DNA of 11,235 bases from Gallionellales bacterium CG03_land_8_20_14_0_80_55_15 (GTDB lineage: Bacteria > Pseudomonadota > Gammaproteobacteria > Burkholderiales > Gallionellaceae): positions 1 through 11,235 of the forward strand of contig PEUR01000204.1 in assembly GCA_002780675.1 (NCBI GenBank), read 5' to 3'. Both the position numbers and the translations under genes were made by a program. This document shows positions 7,501-11,235 of this stretch, in pieces; within the stretch, counting starts at the first letter, position 1; every line of letters begins with the position of its first letter. A model generated the notes under the pieces. The model had not been told where the DNA came from and searched no databases. It saw only the letters and a list, made by a program, of their open reading frames with translations.

Positions 7501-8544
7501 GTGTTCGACCAGGACCGCCGCATCGTACTCGATGCCGCGCCTAAACCCGCACTCGCCTCCCTGCGCTGGCCGGGACGACCGAACCTGTCGGCTGGCAGCG
7601 AAGGCTGGACATCGCCCGTGGTGAAGCATCCGCTCGGCAGTTTTGTGGCGTTCGTGTCGCACACCAGCAACGCCTGCAACCACCCCTTCGAGGTCTGGGT
7701 GAATGGCTCGGAGCAACCGCGCGGCTTGGGCGCACTGGCTAAATCGCTGTCCATGGACATGCGCACACGCGATACGGTTTGGGTGCGCATGAAGTTGGAA
7801 ATGCTGATGAAGACCGCTGGCGACGATGCTTTTGATATGCCCATGCCGCCCGATGGCATCGTGATGCGTATGCCAAGCCTGGTGGCGGCTTTCGCCCACT
7901 TGCTGAAATACCGCATCGAACAACTGGGCGCGCTGGCCGTCTGCGACGGCGATACCACGCCGATGATGGATGCGCTGTTCGCCAAAAAAGAACCCAAGAC
8001 CGGCACGGACGGCACGATGAGCTGGACGGTGGACATTTCCAACGCGGGCAGTGGCGACGATTTTGTGCTGGGACTGAAAGAACTGTTGCTGCCCGACGGC
8101 CAGCGCCGCCCCTACTCGATGTGGCTGGCGGGTGTCTATCCGCGCGCGCTCGATGGGTTGTGCAAGGTGCTGAGTCTGGACATGCGCGTGATTGATCCGG
8201 CCTGGATCGGCATGAAGCTGCGCAAACTGCTCAATTTTGGCGAACCGCTGGGCGACTTCATGGCGCGCGTGCCGGGGCAGGCAAAAATGGAAAGCTACCC
8301 CTCCACCGTCTCGTATGTTGCCAAACTGATCATCCACCGCTACGCCATGCTCGGCGTGCTGGACGAATACGGCTACCCGGTGCAGCAAATGGGCGTGCTG
8401 GAAATCCCCGACGGCCAGCTCAAACCCACCGGCATCAAGGCGCTGGCGGGAAAAGTGTGCAAGGAATGCGGCAACGCCACGCTGATCAAAAAAGACGGCT
8501 GCGAGTTCTGCACCAGTTGCGGCGCAATCGGGGCGTGCGGGTGA
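4567..8544 (+). CDS. nrdJ: Adenosylcobalamin-dependent class II ribonucleotide reductase NrdJ, intein-containing precursor
   Basis: This enzyme reduces ribonucleotides to deoxyribonucleotides, using adenosylcobalamin to make the thiyl radical, so it needs neither oxygen nor a separate radical subunit. The precursor has 1325 residues: N-extein 1-282, intein 283-662, C-extein 663-1325, giving a 945-residue mature enzyme. Active-site parts are Asn281, then after splicing Cys663 (equivalent to thiyl Cys439 of E. coli NrdA) and Glu665. The reducing pair is Cys78 ([10 protein letters not shown]) with Cys674 inside [10 protein letters not shown]. The phosphate loop reads APTGTIS, followed by [15 protein letters not shown] and [12 protein letters not shown] are typical of class II. 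No ATP-cone is evident at the N-terminus. The C-terminal third has two similar domains (about 1040-1083 and 1182-1225, MWLAG/VWVNG then LSMDMR/LSLDMR), probably TSCPD type, then a cysteine-rich tail (Cys1298, 1301, 1312, 1315, 1318, 1324) likely to be a zinc ribbon or redox shuttle. The frame is unbroken throughout. There is no room for a cobalamin riboswitch directly upstream because the preceding gene overlaps the start. Confidence 0.95.
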   Translation: MTQEISIEVLLEKYAEADETSVQDVRRRVARGLALAESSDQRAHWEEVFFAAQENGFIPAGRINSAAGLKMQATLINCFVQPVGDAISGITDGKPGIYDALQQAAETMRRGGGVGYDFSSIRPEGAQVKGTNSRASGPISYMRVFDRSCETVESAGARRGAQMGVLRCDHPDIEKFIRAKDQGDLRNFNISVGVTDALMQAVEKDQEFELVHRAEPSILLKQAGATQREDGKWVYRKLRATDLWKQIIESTYDHAEPGVLFIDLMNRDNNLSYCEVIEATNPCVTADTWVMTELGARQVRELIGKPFAALIDGKSYPTESQGFFFTGTKPVLSLQTAEGHSLRLTADHPVLRVSKMTRHIRETEWVKAGELKPNDQIVLHDHRARQGWSGVHSEDEGYLIGLLIGDGTLKNDKAVLSVWDVAALKIANGADRLPSAGIAAVMRAAEHAARSLPHRSDFNDWQKPIAGRGEYRLATGALRTLALELGLTPGNKRFTVAMETDSSDFYRGVLRGMFDADGSVQGSQEKGISVRLTQIDLGNLQAAQRMLQRLGIIATLYQNRRPCGLKPLPDGKGGAKEYACQALHELIISNDNVGRYADLIGFADSDKMDRLNGLLADYQRKPDSERFVATVLSLEEDGIEDVYDVTVAEVHAFDANGLYVHNCAEQPLPPYGCCCLGSINLTRMVKNPFSNHAGFDYEPFKQLVKVAVRMLDNVLEVTAWPLPEQQQEARNKRRVGLGFTGLGDALMMLGLRYDTDAARAFAADITRIMRDEAYAASVELAKERGAFPLLDAEQYLAAPRFAQRLPDELKDNIRKYGIRNSHLLSIAPTGTISLAFADNASNGIEPPFSWYYTRKKRMMDGTTKDYSVEDHAWRLYKKLGGDMDKLPEAFVTALEISALDHMKMVAAVAPFIDTSISKTVNVPADYPYDDFKNLYTEAWKAGLKGLATYRPNSVLGSVLSVTPEVKKAETIEEQPQDFVFDQDRRIVLDAAPKPALASLRWPGRPNLSAGSEGWTSPVVKHPLGSFVAFVSHTSNACNHPFEVWVNGSEQPRGLGALAKSLSMDMRTRDTVWVRMKLEMLMKTAGDDAFDMPMPPDGIVMRMPSLVAAFAHLLKYRIEQLGALAVCDGDTTPMMDALFAKKEPKTGTDGTMSWTVDISNAGSGDDFVLGLKELLLPDGQRRPYSMWLAGVYPRALDGLCKVLSLDMRVIDPAWIGMKLRKLLNFGEPLGDFMARVPGQAKMESYPSTVSYVAKLIIHRYAMLGVLDEYGYPVQQMGVLEIPDGQLKPTGIKALAGKVCKECGNATLIKKDGCEFCTSCGAIGACG
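5413..6552 (+). other. Intein within NrdJ (380 residues, with homing endonuclease)
   Basis: This in-frame protein element excises itself after translation and ligates the two NrdJ parts. Block A starts with Cys283 (CVTADTWV). Block B has the TxxH motif Thr345-Ala-Asp-His348 (LTADHPVL). Block F is [12 protein letters not shown], with Asp644 and His651. Block G is ANGLYVHN, with penultimate His661 and terminal Asn662, followed by +1 Cys663. All residues needed for standard class 1 splicing are present. Between the splicing blocks lies a LAGLIDADG endonuclease. The junction is TNP|intein|[10 protein letters not shown], which restores a standard class II active-site sequence. The exact boundaries follow from the Cys1 and HN|C rules. 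Inteins near this conserved site are known in ribonucleotide reductases of many microbes. Loss of splicing would leave the catalytic cysteine unjoined to its Asn-Pro neighbours. Confidence 0.96.
5749..6160 (+). other. LAGLIDADG homing endonuclease core of the intein
   Basis: Two LAGLIDADG motifs are intact. The first is [12 protein letters not shown], with Asp406 at the catalytic position; the second is [14 protein letters not shown], with Asp517. They are 111 residues apart, as in single-chain two-motif endonucleases. Such enzymes cut intein-less alleles so that repair copies the intein in. Retention of both acidic residues and an uninterrupted frame suggest the nuclease may be active or was until recently. 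The limits given cover the two motifs and the segment between them; the DNA-binding region extends further downstream. Confidence 0.85.
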
Positions 8545-8606
8545 TTAAAGGGGGATGGCGTGGACTGTGCCGTATTACTCAACTTTTGGAAGGAAACCGT
8601 GGTCTA

Positions 8607-8653
8607 TCCCCCTGTTTTGTGTCCCCCTGTTTTGTGTGTCTCCCTATTTTGTG
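8607..8653. repeat. Three copies of a 15-bp tandem repeat
   Basis: The unit TCCCCCTGTTTTGTG occurs at 8607-8621 and 8622-8636 without change. A third copy at 8639-8653 (TCTCCCTATTTTGTG) has two substitutions and is set off by 2 nt. The array is too short and its spacers are absent, so it is not CRISPR. It could arise by slippage or belong to a mobile repeat. Confidence 0.9.
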
Positions 8654-8686
8654 CAACGGAATCAGGTCTTGCATTCAAGTGTTACG

Positions 8687-8703
8687 CTCACACGCGGCGT
8701 GAG
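8687..8703 (-). terminator. Small hairpin downstream of apeB and nrdJ
   Basis: On the minus strand CTCACGC-CGC-GTGTGAG can form a 7-bp stem including one G-T pair. It lies between the two convergent genes nrdJ and apeB. No T run follows on either strand, so a factor-independent terminator is doubtful; it is listed because it is the only compact stem near the apeB end. Confidence 0.25.
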
Positions 8704-8746
8704 GGCGATAAATGAAGCGTGGGGGCGGTCAATTTTCGCTTGTTTT

Positions 8747-10051
8747 TCAACTGGCGAAAGCTGCGATCAAGGCAGCTATCATGTAGGCTTGATCCTGTGT
8801 GCCCGCACTTTCCCGCGCGCTGTGCATGGCCCACAGGGCTGAGCCGACATCCACGCTGGCGATCCCTAACTTCGCCGCCACGATGGGGCCGATGGTGCTG
8901 CCGCAACCCAGGTCGCCGCGATGCGCGTACTGCTGGTACGGCACACCGGCGGTCTCGCAAAATCCCATGAAGCGCGCCGCCGTCTCGGCATTTGTGCTGT
9001 AGCGCTGGTTGGCGTTGGTTTTGATGACCGGCCCGCCGTTGACCGTCACTTTATGTGCGGGTTCATAGACCGCCGGAAAATTCGGATGATAGGCATGAGC
9101 CGTGTCGGCACTGATGAATAAGCTGTTTGCCAAAGTGCGCCGTCTGTCCTCTTCGTCCAATTTGGCATGAAGACTGATGCGAGCCAGCACGTCGGCGACA
9201 AAGCTGCCGCCCGCACCCACAGCGCTCTCGCTGCCGACCTCTTCGTGATCGAAACAGGCCACCACACAGGTGGTCGTCGGCGACTCCATTGCCATGAGCG
9301 CCGTGAGCGCCGCATGGCAGGAGGCCAGATTGTCCAGCTGGCTGTCCGCGATAAATTCTTCGTTTGCGCCCCACAGACAGCCCTTCTGCACGTCATAGAC
9401 CGCCATCTCCCAGCTCAACAGGTCTGCCGCATCCACTTGTGCGGCATCGGCCAGCAGTCGGCGCAAGGACGCTTCGGCATTCTCGCCTTCGCCAAGCTGC
9501 CCCAGCATCAACGGCAGTTCGGTCTGTTTGTTGAGTTTCAGCCCCTGTTCGTTGACCTCCCGGTTCAAATGTATCGCCAGATTAGGCAGTCTCAGCAGCG
9601 GCTGCGCGAAGCGCAACAGTCGGGTTTGCGGCAGGCCAGCGCTGCGTACCACCACGCGCCCGGCCAGACTCAAGTCCCGGTCGGTAAACGTCGCCAGTAT
9701 CGGGCCGCCATAGACTTCAACCCCCAAACGAATCAGGTCATCGCCAGACAGGGCGGCTTTCGGCTTGAGCCTTAACCCCGGCGAATCGGTATGCGCGCCA
9801 ACGATGCAAAGACCCGTTTCCGCCATCGCGGTACTGCCCAGCACAAACGCGATCAGCGACGCACCGCCGCGCACGACGTAATAGCGTCCGCCCGCCACGA
9901 TTTGCCAACGCTGCCCCTCATCAAGCCGGGTAAAACCTTGCGCAAGCAAGCGCGCCTCGGCACTCGCCACGGCGTGCCACGGGCTGGGACTAGCATCAAT
10001 AAAATCAATTAAATCAAGGGCTGCGGTGCGAGCTGGAGAATTTTTTGGCAT
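8747..10051 (-). CDS. apeB: M18 family aminopeptidase (aspartyl aminopeptidase type)
   Basis: A 434-residue zinc-dependent aminopeptidase of the M18 family, which removes N-terminal residues, typically acidic ones, from peptides in the cytoplasm. Expected di-zinc ligands and catalytic residues are present: His87 in GAHTDSPGLRLKP, Asp240 in DSQLDNLASCHA, catalytic Glu270 and ligand Glu271 in FDHEEVGS, Asp316 in ISADTAHAYHP, and His410 in LWAMHSARE. The conserved NGGPVIKTNANQRYSTN block (338-354) and GDLGCGSTIGP (379-389) are also intact. The length matches the family (about 420-450). There is no signal peptide. The ATG at 10051 fits the family N-terminus (ALDLIDFIDASPSPWHAV); its ribosome-binding site is weak. 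The BFD-like gene ends 25 bp upstream, so the two are probably one operon. Substrate preference cannot be read from the sequence. Confidence 0.95.
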   Translation of the reverse strand: MPKNSPARTAALDLIDFIDASPSPWHAVASAEARLLAQGFTRLDEGQRWQIVAGGRYYVVRGGASLIAFVLGSTAMAETGLCIVGAHTDSPGLRLKPKAALSGDDLIRLGVEVYGGPILATFTDRDLSLAGRVVVRSAGLPQTRLLRFAQPLLRLPNLAIHLNREVNEQGLKLNKQTELPLMLGQLGEGENAEASLRRLLADAAQVDAADLLSWEMAVYDVQKGCLWGANEEFIADSQLDNLASCHAALTALMAMESPTTTCVVACFDHEEVGSESAVGAGGSFVADVLARISLHAKLDEEDRRRTLANSLFISADTAHAYHPNFPAVYEPAHKVTVNGGPVIKTNANQRYSTNAETAARFMGFCETAGVPYQQYAHRGDLGCGSTIGPIVAAKLGIASVDVGSALWAMHSARESAGTQDQAYMIAALIAAFAS

Positions 10052-10076
10052 AGGGGCTAATGGGTCAAGGGGGAAA

Positions 10077-10286
10077 TTACGAGCGAGCGTGCTTTTGAGC
10101 GGCGAGTTCTTTCAGGAATTGCTCAATATCCCATTCGCAGCCGCCACAGCCGGAGAGCGCCCCCGTCCATCTGGAAATGGCCTCCCTGTCCATACCTTGT
10201 TCAAACAGGCTTTGGATATAGTGCCGCTTTGTGCCGCTGCAATGACACATCACTTCTTCTTCGGGATCGGCGTTCTGGGTGTTCAT
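10077..10286 (-). CDS. BFD-like [2Fe-2S]-binding protein
   Basis: A 69-residue protein with the cysteine pattern of bacterioferritin-associated ferredoxin: Cys14-x-Cys16 (VMCHCSGTK) and Cys47-x-x-Cys50 (SGCGGCEWD), 30 residues apart, holding one [2Fe-2S] cluster. Between them lies the typical helix pair (YIQSLFEQGMDREAISRWTG). Bfd in other bacteria reduces ferric iron in bacterioferritin to release it, but BFD-like domains also occur in unrelated redox proteins. No bacterioferritin gene is visible here, so the partner is unknown. It is the first gene of a likely two-gene unit with the M18 aminopeptidase. The start at 10286 has no strong Shine-Dalgarno sequence; no better start exists before the cysteines. 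Confidence 0.85.
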   Translation of the reverse strand: MNTQNADPEEEVMCHCSGTKRHYIQSLFEQGMDREAISRWTGALSGCGGCEWDIEQFLKELAAQKHARS

Positions 10287-10300
10287 GGCTGATTTTTCTT

Positions 10301-10318
10301 GTCAGTTGGTGGACTGAC
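10301..10318 (-). promoter_or_regulatory. Perfect 6-bp dyad at the predicted transcription start of the BFD-like gene
   Basis: GTCAGT (10301-10306) and ACTGAC (10313-10318) are perfect inverted repeats around TGGTGG. The dyad overlaps the predicted +1 of the minus-strand promoter and the start of the leader. It could be an operator or a leader hairpin. The regulator is unknown. Confidence 0.35.
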
Positions 10319-10321
10319 CTC

Positions 10322-10351
10322 ATTGTAGCATTCCCACTTTTGCGATGTCGC
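10322..10351 (-). promoter_or_regulatory. Putative promoter of the BFD-like gene and apeB
   Basis: On the minus strand GCGACA (10351-10346) and TACAAT (10327-10322) are 18 bp apart and match sigma-70 -35 and -10 hexamers at 4/6 and 5/6 positions. The start of transcription would be near 10315, giving a leader of about 29 nt. No clear Fur-box match overlaps it. Confidence 0.5.
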
Positions 10352-10411
10352 CGAGCGTAAAAATTGACCAAGTCAGAGACTGAATAAAATTTATCTATTT
10401 AAATCAAAAGG

Positions 10412-11235
10412 TTACATAATGCCCTGTCGCACCAGCGCCCATTTAACGTGTTCGCGCACCCGTTCTGATGGATGCTCACTTCGGGCTTGCAACGCCGCAA
10501 CGATAGCCGCATTTTTCGGCGCATTGCCTAGCGCCACAGCGATGTTACGCAGCCATTGTTCATAACCGATGCGGTGTATGGGACTACCCGCCAGCTTGGA
10601 CTTGAATTCGGCTTCATCCCACGCGAACAGCGCCACCAGCCCCACGTCGTCCAGCCCATGCCGCACCGCAAAATCCGGCTCAACGCTGGTCTGCGCGAAG
10701 CTATTCCACGGACACACCAATTGGCAGTCGTCGCAGCCGTAGATGCGATTGCCGATGAGCGGGCGCAACTCGACTGGAATATTTCCTTTTAATTCAATGG
10801 TTAAGTAGGAAATACAACGGCGCGCATCCACTTGATAGGGTGCGATGATGGCCTGGGTCGGGCAAATTGTGATGCAACGCTGGCAACTGCCGCAATGCTC
10901 AGCTTGTGGTTTATCCACAGGCAGTGGCAGATTGACGTAAATTTCACCGAGGAAGAACCACGACCCATGTTCGCGCGTCAGCAATAAAGTGTGCTTGCCG
11001 CGCCAGCCCTGCCCCGCTTGGTTCGCCAATGCGACTTCCAGCACCGGCGCGCTATCCGTAAACACGCGCCCGTCAAATTCTGCGACGGCAGCGCGTATCC
11101 GCTCAGCCAGTTTCGCCAGGCGATGGCGTATCACCTTGTGATAATCGCGCCCCAGGGCATAACGTGAAATAAAGGCGCGCTCACCTTGTTGCAATACCTT
11201 TTCACTGTCGCGTGCAACGGGCAAATAATTCATAC
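10412..11235 (-). CDS. queG: Epoxyqueuosine reductase QueG, N-terminus outside window
   Basis: QueG reduces epoxyqueuosine to queuosine in the wobble position of tRNAs with GUN anticodons, using cobalamin and two [4Fe-4S] clusters. Numbering from the Met at 11233: FTDSAPVLEVALANQAGQGW (58-77) is the cobalamin/active-site region with Asp60 as the likely acid. CGSCQRCITICP (Cys114, 117, 120, 124), Cys140 and CDDCQLVCP (Cys167, 170, 174) supply eight cluster ligands. The C-terminal part (about 205-273) is helical and HEAT-like, as in the family. The frame runs off the window edge, and the Met at 11233 (MNYLP) aligns with an internal part of QueG, so about 80-100 residues are missing; it is not the true start. 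It ends with TAA 125 bp before the BFD-like gene in the same direction. Confidence 0.95.
   Translation of the reverse strand, partial: MNYLPVARDSEKVLQQGERAFISRYALGRDYHKVIRHRLAKLAERIRAAVAEFDGRVFTDSAPVLEVALANQAGQGWRGKHTLLLTREHGSWFFLGEIYVNLPLPVDKPQAEHCGSCQRCITICPTQAIIAPYQVDARRCISYLTIELKGNIPVELRPLIGNRIYGCDDCQLVCPWNSFAQTSVEPDFAVRHGLDDVGLVALFAWDEAEFKSKLAGSPIHRIGYEQWLRNIAVALGNAPKNAAIVAALQARSEHPSERVREHVKWALVRQGIM

Larger units (their letters stand above)
8545..8746. other. Non-coding gap between convergent nrdJ and apeB, repeat-rich
   Basis: No credible gene is present. The stretch holds an 8-bp inverted repeat AGGGGGAT (8549-8556) and ATCCCCCT (8606-8613), three copies of a 15-bp repeat (8607-8653), and a small hairpin (8687-8703). 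It looks like debris of one or more short interspersed elements. Segments such as ACCGTGGTCT and CAGGTCTTGCATTCAA resemble sequences I associate with repeats near REP-associated transposases in related genomes. That is recollection, not a search result. Confidence 0.6.

Noticed and set aside
7309..8388. 359-residue open frame on the minus strand, antisense to the nrdJ C-terminal part
   Set aside because: It is a codon-bias shadow of a clearly conserved plus-strand gene. The translation is His/Gln/Arg-rich with no recognisable motif.
8607..8653. CRISPR array
   Set aside because: The repeats are only 15 bp, with no or 2-nt spacers and three copies; no cas gene is nearby.
8555..8842. Plus-strand 95-residue frame over the repeat region
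   Set aside because: It is built largely from the tandem repeat and the antisense of apeB, with no ribosome-binding site and no protein-like composition.
10365..10405. Terminator after queG
   Set aside because: Only a 4-bp AGTC/GACT stem in AT-rich sequence is visible, with no T run directly after it on the minus strand.
11231..11233. Met of MNYLP as the true start of queG
   Set aside because: QueG proteins carry roughly 80-100 more residues before this point and the frame remains open to the window edge.

Overview
The window looks like a chromosomal segment of a GC-rich proteobacterium. The protein sequences (Mfd, SerB, M18 aminopeptidase, QueG) and the REP-like palindromes suggest a betaproteobacterium, perhaps of the Nitrosomonadales/Gallionellales type. 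That placement is an impression from sequence character, not a search result. Gene density is high. There are no rRNA, tRNA, CRISPR or phage genes and no complete insertion sequence.

Layout: (1) 1-2301, plus strand: the C-terminal two thirds of mfd, cut by the window edge. (2) 2402-2855, minus strand: a small toxin-antitoxin-like pair (unrecognised 60-aa upstream protein plus a RelE/ParE-family toxin) that converges on mfd. Putative hairpins lie on the mfd side and a perfect 13-bp palindrome on the other side. (3) 3036-8544, plus strand: serB, an unrecognised 215-aa membrane protein with four cysteines, and nrdJ, tightly spaced and probably one transcript. The 215-aa gene and nrdJ share an ATGA stop/start overlap. 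(4) 8545-8746: about 200 bp of non-coding DNA with three copies of a 15-bp repeat and short inverted repeats. (5) 8747-10286, minus strand: a BFD-like [2Fe-2S] protein followed by an M18 aminopeptidase, with a recognisable promoter. (6) 10412 to the window end, minus strand: queG, whose N-terminus lies outside the window.

The outstanding feature is a 380-residue intein (5413-6552) inside the adenosylcobalamin-dependent class II ribonucleotide reductase. All splicing residues and both LAGLIDADG motifs of a homing endonuclease are visible. It sits directly before the cysteine that should carry the catalytic thiyl radical, so that cysteine is both the +1 splicing nucleophile and the active-site residue. 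The unspliced precursor cannot be an active reductase. Intein-bearing ribonucleotide reductases are a known phenomenon, so this is a good example rather than a new class of system.

The best candidates for something undescribed are the 215-aa cysteine-containing membrane protein translationally coupled to nrdJ and the unrecognised putative antitoxin. The class II reductase needs no oxygen and QueG also uses a cobalamin cofactor, so the host must make or import B12 and could make dNTPs at low oxygen. No convincing new multi-gene defence or biosynthetic system was found.
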